Assembly (NCBI GenBank): GCA_945878065.1
Contig: CAMDXA010000018.1
Location: 1 to 43,337 of the forward strand
Direction: 5' to 3'
DNA length: 43,337 bases
Source of the DNA: Bordetella parapertussis
GTDB taxonomy: Bacteria > Pseudomonadota > Gammaproteobacteria > Burkholderiales > Burkholderiaceae_C
The position numbers and the translations under genes are program-made. Every line of letters starts with the position of its first letter. The first letter of the stretch is position 1. Shown piece by piece: positions 1-8,142 of this stretch. The notes under the pieces are model-generated. The model did not search any database, had not been told where the DNA came from, and saw only the letters and a list, made by a program, of their open reading frames with translations.

Positions 1-90
1 GAGAAAGCAAAGTCGATTCGAGACAGCTTGATACCTAGGCAGTTCAAGCCCGAAAACATAGACCAATTCAAAAAGTCCGGGCGCTCATGA
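1..90 (+). CDS. 3' end of an antitoxin-like protein (partial)
   Basis: An open frame runs in from the window edge and stops with TGA at 88-90. Its last residues are charged (ending QFKKSGRS). The stop overlaps the ATG of the PIN-domain gene by four bases (ATGA), which is the usual layout of a type II toxin-antitoxin pair with the antitoxin first. Only 29 residues are visible and the DNA-binding domain is off the window, so the antitoxin family cannot be named. The antitoxin call is an inference from position. Confidence 0.6.
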   Translation, partial: EKAKSIRDSLIPRQFKPENIDQFKKSGRS

Positions 91-482
91 TCGTTGTCGA
101 TGTCAACGTACTCGCCTATCTTTACTTGCCCGGGCCCTTCACGGCATCTGTAGAAAAACTGTTGCTGCGAGATGCGCAATGGGCTGCTCCAAGGCTTTGG
201 CGAAGCGAATTTAGAAATATTCTGGCTACCTATATGCGCAAAGACATGCTGACTTTGGAACAAGCCATTGACATATTCAAGAGCGCCGAAGATTTACTGT
301 CAACCCATGAATATGAGGTGTCCAGCTTGCAAGTGATGCAACTGGCCAAGGACAGCGGTTGCTCTGCCTACGACTGTGAATATGTTGCCTTGGCACGGCA
401 TTTGAGAATTCCTTTGTTCACGGCTGATAAAGCCTTATTGAAAGTATTTCCAGATAGCGCGACTGCGTTGCCAAGTGATTAA
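87..482 (+). CDS. PIN-domain ribonuclease, VapC-like toxin
   Basis: This is a 131-residue protein of normal VapC size. It starts with the PIN signature MIVVDVNVLAYL (D5) and keeps the other acidic metal-binding positions E41, D96 (in SAYDCEYVALA) and D114 (in FTADKALL). PIN toxins cleave RNA, often tRNA or rRNA, with Mg2+ or Mn2+ bound by these acids. The start is fixed by the ATGA overlap with the upstream reading frame, which implies translational coupling to the antitoxin. All catalytic acids are present, so the toxin looks intact. The RNA target cannot be read from the sequence. Confidence 0.85.
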   Translation: MIVVDVNVLAYLYLPGPFTASVEKLLLRDAQWAAPRLWRSEFRNILATYMRKDMLTLEQAIDIFKSAEDLLSTHEYEVSSLQVMQLAKDSGCSAYDCEYVALARHLRIPLFTADKALLKVFPDSATALPSD

Positions 483-573
483 GCGCAGCTTGCACATTGA
501 TCGAACTGTTTGAGGCATAAAGCACCAGCCCGCTCTGAATAGGCATTGCCACAGCCTAAAACTCCCCGCCACC

Positions 574-579
574 TAAAAT
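574..579 (+). promoter_or_regulatory. candidate -10 box (TAAAAT) of argH
   Basis: TAAAAT lies seven bases before the argH ATG at 586, so transcription would begin at or next to the start codon. No purine-rich ribosome site is seen between them. No convincing -35 box lies at normal distance (a TTGCCA at 546-551 is about 22 bases away). Confidence 0.4.
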
Positions 580-585
580 GCCCAG

Positions 586-2052
586 ATGACGTCCTCCAAT
601 TCGCTAGACCGCAAATCCCAGGCTTGGTCCGCCCTGTTCTCCGAACCCATGAGCGAGTTGGTGCAGCGCTATACCGCCAGCGTCTTCTTCGACCAGCGTT
701 TGTGGCGGGCCGACATACAAGGCAGTTTGGCGCATGCCGACATGCTGGCGGCGCAATCCATCATCAGTGCGCAAGACCTGGCTGACATACAGCGCGGCAT
801 GGCGCAGATCACGCAAGACATTGAAAGCGGCCAGTTCGAGTGGAAGCTGGAACTGGAAGACGTTCACCTGAACATCGAAGCGCGGTTGACTCAATTGGTC
901 GGCGACGCGGGCAAGCGGTTGCACACCGGGCGCAGCCGCAACGACCAGGTGGCTACCGACGTGCGCCTGTGGTTGCGCGACGAGATCGACGCGATCAGCG
1001 AATTGCTCCGCAGTTTGCAACTCGCGCTCGTTGAAGTGGCCGCGCAGCACACCGACACCATCATGCCCGGCTTCACGCATTTGCAAGTCGCGCAACCGGT
1101 GAGCTTCGGCCACCATTTGCTGGCTTATGTGGAAATGTTTGCGCGTGACCAGGAACGTTTGCTTGAAGTGCGCACGCGCACCAACCGCTTGCCGCTGGGC
1201 TCGGCGGCGCTGGCCGGTACCACTTACCCGCTAGACCGCGAACGCGTCGCCCGCACGCTGGGCATGGTGGACGCGCACGGCGCGGCGCAAGTCTGTCAAA
1301 ACAGTTTGGACGCGGTCAGCGACCGCGACTTCGCCATTGAGTTCACGTCTGCGGCCACGCTGTGCATGTTGCACATCAGTCGCTTGAGCGAAGAGCTCAT
1401 CATCTGGATGAGCCAGAACTTCGGCTTCATACAAATCGCTGACCGCTTCACCACTGGCTCTTCCATCATGCCGCAGAAAAAAAACCCGGACGTGCCCGAA
1501 CTCGCACGCGGCAAAACCGGGCGCGTTGTCGGCCACTTGATGGGGCTGATCACTTTGATGAAAGCGCAGCCGCTGGCCTACAACAAAGACAACCAGGAAG
1601 ACAAAGAACCGCTGTTCGACACAGTTGACACTTTGAAAGACACGCTGCGCATCTTTGCTGAAATGATTGGCGGGCAAATCAACACAACCACTGGCGACAA
1701 AGAAGGCGGCTTGACGGTGAACAAAAACCGCATGCAAGAAGCCGCCAGCAAGGGCTACGCCACCGCCACCGACTTGGCTGATTACTTGGTGAGAAAAGGT
1801 TTGCCGTTCCGTGACGCGCACGAAACCGTGGCGCATGCGGTGAAAACCGCGCAAGGTTTGGGTGTGGATTTGTCGGCGCTCACGCTCGCACAGTTGCAGG
1901 CGTTTCACCCGGCGATTGAACAGGATGTGTTTGAGGTGCTGAGTCTGCAAGGCTCGCTGAACGCACGCAACACCTTGGGTGGCACCGCGCCAACCCAAGT
2001 CAAAGCGCAAATCGCGCGTCACCACCAACGACTTGCCGCTCATGCCAAATAA
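586..2052 (+). CDS. argH: argininosuccinate lyase
   Basis: Argininosuccinate lyase splits argininosuccinate into arginine and fumarate, the last step of arginine synthesis, in the cytoplasm. The 488-residue length is close to the family norm (about 460). The fumarase/lyase superfamily signature [10 protein letters not shown] is at residues 291-300 and carries the mobile catalytic serine. Also present are HTGRSRNDQ near residue 113 and the THLQ histidine at 165. The ATG at 586 is chosen because homology starts within about 10 residues of it. No ribosome site precedes it and a -10-like TAAAAT sits just upstream. The 3' end overlaps the next gene by 11 bases. Confidence 0.97.
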   Translation: MTSSNSLDRKSQAWSALFSEPMSELVQRYTASVFFDQRLWRADIQGSLAHADMLAAQSIISAQDLADIQRGMAQITQDIESGQFEWKLELEDVHLNIEARLTQLVGDAGKRLHTGRSRNDQVATDVRLWLRDEIDAISELLRSLQLALVEVAAQHTDTIMPGFTHLQVAQPVSFGHHLLAYVEMFARDQERLLEVRTRTNRLPLGSAALAGTTYPLDRERVARTLGMVDAHGAAQVCQNSLDAVSDRDFAIEFTSAATLCMLHISRLSEELIIWMSQNFGFIQIADRFTTGSSIMPQKKNPDVPELARGKTGRVVGHLMGLITLMKAQPLAYNKDNQEDKEPLFDTVDTLKDTLRIFAEMIGGQINTTTGDKEGGLTVNKNRMQEAASKGYATATDLADYLVRKGLPFRDAHETVAHAVKTAQGLGVDLSALTLAQLQAFHPAIEQDVFEVLSLQGSLNARNTLGGTAPTQVKAQIARHHQRLAAHAK

Positions 2053-3391
2053 ACGCCCCCATGTGGTCATCATCGGTGGTGGTTTTGGCGGTTTAGAGGC
2101 CGCCAAGTCATTGGCCAAAGCCCCGGTCGACATCACGCTGATCGACAAAACCAACCACCATTTGTTTCAGCCTTTGCTGTACCAAGTCGCCACTGCTGGC
2201 TTGGCCGCGCCTGCCATTGCCGCGCCGACTCGCAGTTTGTTCCGGCACCAAGCCAATCTGACCACGCTGTTGTCCGAGGTGACTGACATTGACGCCAAAG
2301 ACAAGAAAGTGCATTTGTCTGATGGCACCACCTTGGTGTTTGACCATTTGATCGTCGCCGCCGGTGCCACCCACAGTTATTTCGGCCATGACGAATGGTC
2401 AGCATTCGCACCGGGCTTGAAAACGCTGGAAGACGCCTTCGAGATTCGCCGCCAAGTCTTGTTTGCGTTTGAGTCGGCTGAGAAAGAACCCGACCCGGAA
2501 AAACGCCAAAATTGGTTGACGCTTTGCGTGATTGGCGCTGGTCCCACAGGCGTGGAAATGGCCGGTGCGTTTGCCGAAATTGCGCGCCAGACATTGGTGG
2601 GTGAATTTCGCCGCATCAACCCGCATGACGCGCGTATTTTGTTGATAGAAGGCGGTCCGCGCGTGTTGCAAGCCATGCCCGAATCACTCAGTCAAAAAGC
2701 CTTGGAGCAATTGCAAAAACTGGGGGTCGAGGTGCGCTTGAACGCCATCGTCACCGGCATTGATGCCACCGGTTTGCAAGTGCGTGGCCCCGCTCCTGCA
2801 GGTGTGATGGGCACGGTCGATTACCGAATCGCCACCCAATGCGTGGTCTGGGCAGCCGGTGTAGCGGCATCATCGCTCGGCCAAAAATTGGCCGACAACA
2901 CCGGTTGCCAGATTGACCGCGCCGGTCGGGTGTTGGTCAGTTCGGATTTGAGCCTGCCCGGCCACCCGGATATTCACGTCATCGGCGATTTGGCTTTGGC
3001 GATGAGCCATTCCAGCGGCAAATCGCCCACCGCAGTGCCCGGCGTCTCACCCGGTGCCAAACAAATGGGGCGCTGGGCGGCAAACAACCTTTTGCAGCGC
3101 ATGGCTGGCAAACCCACCCGGGCTTTCAAATATGCAGATTACGGCAACTTGGCCACCATCGGGCACAACGCAGCCATGGTCGATCTGAGCACGCCTTTTG
3201 GCCCGTTGCGGTTTTCTGGCCGCTGGGCCTGGTGGTTTTGGCTGCTGGCGCATATTTATTTTTTGATCGGTTTTCGCAACCGGCTGGTGGTGTTGATGGA
3301 CTGGGGCTCTGCCTACCTGAGTTTCAGCCGCAATGCCCGCGTGGTGGCCGGTACGCTTCACAAGTCTGCGCCCCATATTGGTGAAAGCTAA
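2042..3391 (+). CDS. ndh: type II NADH dehydrogenase (NAD(P)/FAD-dependent)
   Basis: This is a 449-residue flavoprotein of the NDH-2 family. These enzymes pass electrons from NADH to quinone at the inner membrane face without pumping protons. An FAD Rossmann motif ([10 protein letters not shown]) lies at about residue 11 and a second dinucleotide motif ([11 protein letters not shown]) near 165. HVIGDLALA in the C-terminal half is the third FAD contact. A hydrophobic, tryptophan-rich C-terminal segment ([17 protein letters not shown]) fits membrane attachment. The ATG at 2042 is preferred over an upstream in-frame ATG at 1979 because the Rossmann fold then begins near the N-terminus. It lies inside the last codons of argH, so the two genes are probably co-transcribed. 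Confidence 0.92.
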   Translation: MPNKRPHVVIIGGGFGGLEAAKSLAKAPVDITLIDKTNHHLFQPLLYQVATAGLAAPAIAAPTRSLFRHQANLTTLLSEVTDIDAKDKKVHLSDGTTLVFDHLIVAAGATHSYFGHDEWSAFAPGLKTLEDAFEIRRQVLFAFESAEKEPDPEKRQNWLTLCVIGAGPTGVEMAGAFAEIARQTLVGEFRRINPHDARILLIEGGPRVLQAMPESLSQKALEQLQKLGVEVRLNAIVTGIDATGLQVRGPAPAGVMGTVDYRIATQCVVWAAGVAASSLGQKLADNTGCQIDRAGRVLVSSDLSLPGHPDIHVIGDLALAMSHSSGKSPTAVPGVSPGAKQMGRWAANNLLQRMAGKPTRAFKYADYGNLATIGHNAAMVDLSTPFGPLRFSGRWAWWFWLLAHIYFLIGFRNRLVVLMDWGSAYLSFSRNARVVAGTLHKSAPHIGES

Positions 3392-3428
3392 ACACACGGT
3401 CTGGCCTGACACCCGCAACGCCTAAAAC

Positions 3429-3451
3429 CTTAGCCTAAGTAGTGTTAACAC
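3429..3451. promoter_or_regulatory. two short palindromes upstream of the PQQ dehydrogenase
   Basis: The 195-base gap after ndh contains CTTAGCCTAAG (3429-3439) and the perfect 10-base palindrome GTGTTAACAC (3442-3451). These could be operator half-sites for the dehydrogenase gene that starts at 3587. Nothing else recognisable is in this gap apart from the ribosome site before 3587. The regulatory role is a guess. Confidence 0.25.
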
Positions 3452-3586
3452 CTATTAGACCTGCCCGCAAACAGTTCTACTATTCCAGCAACGGAAGAGA
3501 GTTGACGTTCAAAGACATTCCCCATGGGAAAGATCTGAATGGCAACCATCAGAAGTTGCTTTTTCATTCATTAGAGGAGACCCATA

Positions 3587-4897
3587 ATGCGCGTACTAAA
3601 ACTGGTTGCAGCTATCGCGGCAACAACGTTGATGGCATTTGGCTCAGCAGCACATGCTGGCCCAAGCGTCACATTGGAGAAAGTTGTCAGCGGCATCAAC
3701 ACACCGCTTGCCATGGTGCAACCTGCTGGCGACAGCCGCATGTTCATCGTTGAACAAAATGGCCGTATCAAGATTCTTGAAAACGGAAAAATCACCGGTA
3801 CATTGCTTGACGTCCGCAGCAAAATCGTCCCGCTGATGCAAGACTTTGACGAGCGCGGCTTGTTGGGTCTGGCTTTCCACCCCGACTTCAAGAGCAACGG
3901 CAAGTTCTATGTGGCTTACTCAGCTCACTTGGACTACCAATCAGATTTGGGCCAAATGCTTTGGTACAACCACAGCAACGTGGTGGAAGAGTACACCGTG
4001 TCTAAAGGCGACAAAAACGTTGCTGACATGTCTTCAGCCCGCCGTATCCATTCCATCAGCTGGCCCCAGTTCAACCACAATGGTCACTGGATCGGCTTTG
4101 GTCCGGACAAGAAACTCTACATCGCTACCGGTGACGGCGGCTACGCCAACGACTGGGGCATTGGCCACAATCCTCTGATCGGTAACGGCCAGGACATGAT
4201 GTCCAACATGGGCAAAATCCTGCGTATCGACGTGGATGCACGTTCTGACGGCAAGCCTTATGGCGTTCCAAAAGACAACCCATTCGTGGGCAAAAAAGAC
4301 GTGTTGCCTGAAATCTGGGCATCTGGCTTCCGTAACCCATGGAGATGTTCATTTGACATGGCCGGCGGCTCTACCCTGTATTGCGGCGACGTGCAGCAAA
4401 ACAGCTGGGAAGCCATCAAAGCCACTGAAAAAGGCCAAAACGCTGGATGGCGTCGTGTGGAAGGTGTCATGCGCTGCTTCAACTGGGCAGAGCCTGACAA
4501 CCATCCCGCCAACTGCGACAAAAATGGCATCACACCAGCCATCATGGAATACGCCAACTGCACCGCCGTTCCTAACGGTTGCAAAGGCATTTCTGTGACC
4601 GGTGGTTATGTGTCACGCGGTGACGGCACTGGCGCCAAAGGCAAGTACATCTTCGGTGACTGGAGCAAAGGCTTCGCTGAGAATGACGGCCAAATCTTCG
4701 TTGGCACCAAAGGTGGCGACGGCAAATGGAACATGGAAGTTGCTTCTGTGGATGTCAAAGGCGGCACACCAAACGGCAAAATCCCTTACATCCTGGCTTT
4801 TGCCCAGGACAACAAAGGTGATGTCTATGCGTTGACTTCTGTCACCACCGGCCCCAATGGCTCACAAGACACCATCTACAAAGTTGTTGTCAAGTAA
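3587..4897 (+). CDS. secreted PQQ-dependent sugar/sorbosone dehydrogenase (paralog 1)
   Basis: This is a 436-residue protein with a Sec signal peptide cleaved after AHA at residue 24, so it is periplasmic. It belongs to the soluble glucose/sorbosone dehydrogenase beta-propeller family, whose members oxidise sugars or related alcohols with PQQ. Family motifs are DERGLLGLAFHPDF, a HNG histidine (FNHNGHWIGFGPD) at the catalytic-base position, GKILRIDVD, EIWASGFRNPW with the PQQ-contacting arginine, and GDWSKGF. Several extra cysteines (CFN, NCD, NCTAVPNGC) could form disulfides. A good ribosome site (GAGGAG at 3575) precedes the ATG. It is followed by a terminator and a cytochrome c gene, a likely electron acceptor. 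Its substrate is unknown, and no PQQ synthesis genes lie in the window. Confidence 0.85.
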   Translation: MRVLKLVAAIAATTLMAFGSAAHAGPSVTLEKVVSGINTPLAMVQPAGDSRMFIVEQNGRIKILENGKITGTLLDVRSKIVPLMQDFDERGLLGLAFHPDFKSNGKFYVAYSAHLDYQSDLGQMLWYNHSNVVEEYTVSKGDKNVADMSSARRIHSISWPQFNHNGHWIGFGPDKKLYIATGDGGYANDWGIGHNPLIGNGQDMMSNMGKILRIDVDARSDGKPYGVPKDNPFVGKKDVLPEIWASGFRNPWRCSFDMAGGSTLYCGDVQQNSWEAIKATEKGQNAGWRRVEGVMRCFNWAEPDNHPANCDKNGITPAIMEYANCTAVPNGCKGISVTGGYVSRGDGTGAKGKYIFGDWSKGFAENDGQIFVGTKGGDGKWNMEVASVDVKGGTPNGKIPYILAFAQDNKGDVYALTSVTTGPNGSQDTIYKVVVK

Positions 4898-4920
4898 CCC
4901 TTGAGACCTTGAACGAGAGA

Positions 4921-4956
4921 CTGCTGCCTGCTCTGAGCAGGTAGCAGTTTTTTTTT
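4921..4956 (+). terminator. rho-independent terminator after the PQQ dehydrogenase
   Basis: CTGCTGCCTG pairs with CAGGTAGCAG (one G-T pair) around a short loop and is followed by nine T residues. It lies between the dehydrogenase stop and the cytochrome c start at 4974, so the cytochrome needs read-through or its own promoter. Confidence 0.9.
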
Positions 4957-4973
4957 GTATTACACTGAATTTC

Positions 4974-5378
4974 ATGAATTCCTCGCACTCATCCCCCACT
5001 TCTTTCTGCCGCACACCTTTGACTGCGTGTGTTTCAACATTGCTGGCCGTTTTGTGTTTCAGTTCCAACGCATGGTCACAAGATGCCGCTGCAGCGGCCG
5101 ACGAACCGGTTCCTGCGTTCACCACTGCTGTGATGCAAGATCCCGCTTACATTGAATCTGGCAAACAAGTCTGGGACGGTCAGTGTCGCCATTGCCATGG
5201 CAACAGTGCCTACCCTGGCAAAGCGCCAAAACTCAAACCCTCGGGCTACCAACCGGATTTTGTCTACGACCGTGTCACCAACGGTTTTCGAAAAATGCCT
5301 GGCTGGAAAACCATTTTTAGCGAAAAACAGCGGGTTGGTGTGGTCACCTACATCATGAGCTCGGACTTCTCGCCGTGA
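4974..5378 (+). CDS. small secreted class I cytochrome c
   Basis: This is a 134-residue protein with an N-terminal signal peptide (hydrophobic stretch about residues 17-35, ending NAWSQ). It has one haem site, CRHCH at 71-75, and a likely distal ligand Met108 in FRKMPGWK. A single-haem periplasmic electron carrier is the direct reading. Its position right after a PQQ dehydrogenase suggests it takes electrons from that enzyme, as cytochromes do for other periplasmic quinoproteins; this is inference. It starts only 18 bases after the T-run of the preceding terminator and has its own terminator downstream, so its expression may be separate. Confidence 0.88.
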   Translation: MNSSHSSPTSFCRTPLTACVSTLLAVLCFSSNAWSQDAAAAADEPVPAFTTAVMQDPAYIESGKQVWDGQCRHCHGNSAYPGKAPKLKPSGYQPDFVYDRVTNGFRKMPGWKTIFSEKQRVGVVTYIMSSDFSP

Positions 5379-5414
5379 AGTTTTTTTAAAATTTCCAATC
5401 CCTTTTCATAGAAA

Positions 5415-5443
5415 CCTGCTGCCCACGGCAGCAGGTTTTTTTT
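5415..5443 (+). terminator. rho-independent terminator after cytochrome c
   Basis: The 9-bp perfect stem CCTGCTGCC / GGCAGCAGG with a 3-base loop is followed by eight T residues. It separates the cytochrome transcript from the ebo operon. Confidence 0.92.
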
Positions 5444-5502
5444 CGCCCCAAAAGAGGGATTTTCAGGCGTAAGGCAGGGGTTCCCCCATGCATATGCAAG
5501 CC

Positions 5503-5543
5503 TCAAAGTGATATGATTTTTTGCTCACAGTAATTCAAAGTGA
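5503..5543 (+). promoter_or_regulatory. direct repeats and candidate -10 box ahead of the ebo operon
   Basis: TCAAAGTGA occurs at 5503-5511 and again at 5535-5543, 32 bases apart, about three helical turns. A -10-like TATGAT lies at 5512-5517, immediately after the first copy. No clear -35 box is seen, which would fit an activated promoter. This is the only gap after the terminator at 5415-5443 and before eboB at 5583, so the operon promoter should lie here. The assignment of the repeats as operator sites is inference. Confidence 0.3.
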
Positions 5544-5582
5544 CATCCGCGTAAAGCTGCTGGCACTTGACGAAGATTTCAC

Positions 5583-6695
5583 ATGACAACGCATCCATCA
5601 CACCCATCGTCTGACAAAGACACGCACGCTTCCTCGGTGGAAGAAATGTTCAGCGGCAAGTCGGTGTCTTGTCCTTGCTGCGGCGGTACTTTCACCCCCA
5701 GCATGTTGCAAAAAATCATGGATGACGCAGAGCGTTTGGCTTTGCACAAAAAAGATTTCCGCGCTATTCCCACCGGCGGCCTGGGCATGATGATCGACCC
5801 GCACGCCCACATGACGGCACGCACCACTGACGATTACGAAGCCATGGCACAAGCCGGTATCGTGGCCGTCATCGAACCGGCTTTCTGGCTGGGTCAAATG
5901 CGTACCAATGTCGGTACCTTCATCGATTACTTTTCCACCATCACCGGCTTTGAGCGTTTTCGCGCCGGTCAATTTGGCATTCGCCACTACTGCACCATCG
6001 GCATGAACCCGAAAGAGGCCAACAACGTGGCTTTGTCAGAAGAAGTATTGGCCGTGTTGCCCCGCTACCTCACCAAAGAAGGCGTGGTTGCCGTCGGTGA
6101 AATCGGCTACGACGAGCAAACCCCACAAGAAGACAAAGTCTTTCGCGCACAAATCGAACTGGCCAAAGAATTCGATTTGCCCATCATGATTCACACGCCG
6201 CACCGCGACAAAACCCGGGGCACCCAACGCACCATGGATGTGTTGGAAGAACACGGCTTTGACCCTGCGCGGTGCGTGATTGACCACAACAACGAAGAAA
6301 CCGTGCGTGAGGTGCTGGACCGCGGCTACTGGTGCGCATTCACCATTTACCCGTCCACCAAAATGGGCAACGAGCGCTTGGCGGCTTTGGTTCAACAGTA
6401 CGGTTCAGAGCGGGTCATCGTCGATTCCTCTTGCGACTGGGGCGTCTCTGACCCATTGGCCGTGCCCAAAACAGCGCGATTGATGGCTGACCGGGGCATA
6501 TCTGCCGACACGATTCACCAAGTGGTTTACAAAAACGCCTTGGCAATTTACGGCCTCAACGGCGAAATGCGCGAAGAGCATTGGTTGCAACCGCAAGCCA
6601 TTGACCAGCGTACGCTGTACGAAGGCAATTCCGTGTTGCGCGGACAAGAGCCCAAAGTCATGACCCGCTCCGTTGATGCCAACGTGATCCGCTAA
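5583..6695 (+). CDS. eboB: EboB, TatD-like metal-dependent hydrolase
   Basis: This 370-residue amidohydrolase-fold protein is the first gene of the ebo cluster. Metal-site motifs are all visible: HxH in IDPHAHM (H74, H76), GEIGYD, the histidines of MIHTPH, IDHNNE and the aspartate in DSSCDWG. TatD enzymes are Mg2+/Zn2+ hydrolases (DNases or deacylases); the substrate of EboB is not known. The first ~65 residues precede the TIM barrel and contain a cysteine-dense SCPCCGG (C30, C32, C33), which is unusual for TatD proteins of about 260 residues. The next gene starts 24 bases downstream. Naming as EboB rests on family and on the five other ebo genes that follow. Confidence 0.88.
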   Translation: MTTHPSHPSSDKDTHASSVEEMFSGKSVSCPCCGGTFTPSMLQKIMDDAERLALHKKDFRAIPTGGLGMMIDPHAHMTARTTDDYEAMAQAGIVAVIEPAFWLGQMRTNVGTFIDYFSTITGFERFRAGQFGIRHYCTIGMNPKEANNVALSEEVLAVLPRYLTKEGVVAVGEIGYDEQTPQEDKVFRAQIELAKEFDLPIMIHTPHRDKTRGTQRTMDVLEEHGFDPARCVIDHNNEETVREVLDRGYWCAFTIYPSTKMGNERLAALVQQYGSERVIVDSSCDWGVSDPLAVPKTARLMADRGISADTIHQVVYKNALAIYGLNGEMREEHWLQPQAIDQRTLYEGNSVLRGQEPKVMTRSVDANVIR

Positions 6696-6719
6696 CAGTT
6701 CAACCGGTTCCGTTTTCTC

Positions 6720-8123
6720 ATGCAGCCTTTGATTGTTTTGAATGTGGTGGGTTTGACACCCAAACACCTGGGGCCCTTGACTCCGCGTCTTAGCGCGTTT
6801 GCCAAACAAGGCGGCATGCGTCCCATGACAACCACATTGCCCGCGGTCACTTGCACGGCACAGGCCAGCTTCATGACCGGACTGCCACCCGACCAAACCG
6901 GCATCGTGGCCAATGGTTGGTTGTTTCGCGACCTGCACGAAATCTGGTTTTGGCGGCAATCCAACCGCTTGGTCAAGGGCGAAAAAATTTGGGAAGCGGG
7001 CAAAGCTCGCAACGCCCAATTCACCTGCGCCAATATGTTCTGGTGGTACAACATGGTGTCGGACCACGACTTCGGCGCCACGCCACGCCCCATCTACAAA
7101 GCCGACGGGCGCAAGTTGCCCGACTGCTTCACCGTACCCACCGATTGGCGCGAAAAACTCAGCAGCCGCTTGGGCAAATTCCCTTTGTTCAATTTCTGGG
7201 GCCCCAACACCAACATCTCTTCCACACGCTGGATTGCCAAAGCTTCCGAACTGGCCATCACCGATTTCGACCCGACCCTGACACTGGTTTACCTGCCGCA
7301 CCTGGACTACGACTTGCAACGCTATGGCCCGCACGAGTCGCACCCCGCGGTGGCCAAGTCCTTGCAAGAGGTAGACCAAGTGGTGGGAGACCTGATCGAT
7401 TTTGCGCAAAAGCATGGCCGTAAAGTCATGGTCTTGTCCGAATACGGCATCACGCCGGTTGACCGCCCCATTCACCTCAACCGCCACTTCCGCCGCGAAG
7501 GCTGGTTGCAAGTCCGCATGGAAGACGGCCATGAAATGCTCGACCCCACCACCTCAGCGGTGTTTGCCGTGGCCGACCACCAAATTGCACATATCTATGT
7601 CCGCAACCCGGCGCTGATTCCACAGGTCAAGCAATTGCTGCAAAGCATCGCGGGCGTGGAATCGGTCTGGGACAAAACCGAACAAACCGCGCACCAGATC
7701 AACCACGAACGCAGCGGCGAGTTGGTCGTCATGTCTGACGCACGCTCATGGTTCACTTACTATTTCTGGCTGGATGACGCGCTGGCCCCCGATTTCGCCC
7801 GCACGGTGGAAATCCACCGCAAAGCTGGCTATGACCCGGTCGAGTTATTTTTAGATCCTGCGATTTCCTTCCCCAAGGTCAAAATCATTTGGAAACTGGT
7901 GAAAAAAATGCTGGGTTTTCGCATGCTGATGGACGTCATTCCACTGGACGCAACCTTGGTCAAAGGCTCGCATGGCAGACCAACCGACGACCCGCAAGAC
8001 GGCCCGCTGGTCATGACCGACACACCGCATTTGTTGCCCGCCCAAGTGGCGGCCACCGACATCAAAAACATTGCGCTGCAACACATATTTGGCGAGTCGC
8101 CAAGCAGCCCCCCGGTTTCCTGA
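6720..8123 (+). CDS. eboF: EboF, alkaline-phosphatase-superfamily protein (nucleotide pyrophosphatase type)
   Basis: This 467-residue protein has the type I phosphodiesterase/nucleotide pyrophosphatase fold. The nucleophile is probably T44 in LPAVTCTAQASF. Several canonical metal ligands look changed: the first Asp is Asn (LNVVGL, N8), the usual DxxGH is LDYDLQRYGP (His to Gln) and the usual SDHG is SEYGI. The late histidine is kept in GSHGRP. The change may be family-wide rather than decay. It has no signal peptide, unlike most phosphatases of this fold. It sits 24 bases after eboB and 19 before eboD. Its role in the Ebo pathway is unknown. Confidence 0.85.
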   Translation: MQPLIVLNVVGLTPKHLGPLTPRLSAFAKQGGMRPMTTTLPAVTCTAQASFMTGLPPDQTGIVANGWLFRDLHEIWFWRQSNRLVKGEKIWEAGKARNAQFTCANMFWWYNMVSDHDFGATPRPIYKADGRKLPDCFTVPTDWREKLSSRLGKFPLFNFWGPNTNISSTRWIAKASELAITDFDPTLTLVYLPHLDYDLQRYGPHESHPAVAKSLQEVDQVVGDLIDFAQKHGRKVMVLSEYGITPVDRPIHLNRHFRREGWLQVRMEDGHEMLDPTTSAVFAVADHQIAHIYVRNPALIPQVKQLLQSIAGVESVWDKTEQTAHQINHERSGELVVMSDARSWFTYYFWLDDALAPDFARTVEIHRKAGYDPVELFLDPAISFPKVKIIWKLVKKMLGFRMLMDVIPLDATLVKGSHGRPTDDPQDGPLVMTDTPHLLPAQVAATDIKNIALQHIFGESPSSPPVS

Positions 8124-8142
8124 TTTTTTGAGTTGAGTACCT

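Noticed and set aside
1231..2154. 307-residue open frame on the minus strand
   Set aside because: It is antisense to argH and the start of ndh, and has no recognisable motif.
3442..3753. 103-residue open frame before the PQQ dehydrogenase
   Set aside because: It overlaps the ribosome site and signal peptide of the real gene in another frame and has no family resemblance.
6405..7532. 375-residue open frame on the minus strand
   Set aside because: It lies antisense to eboB and eboF, which have strong family motifs, and its composition is that of a codon shadow.
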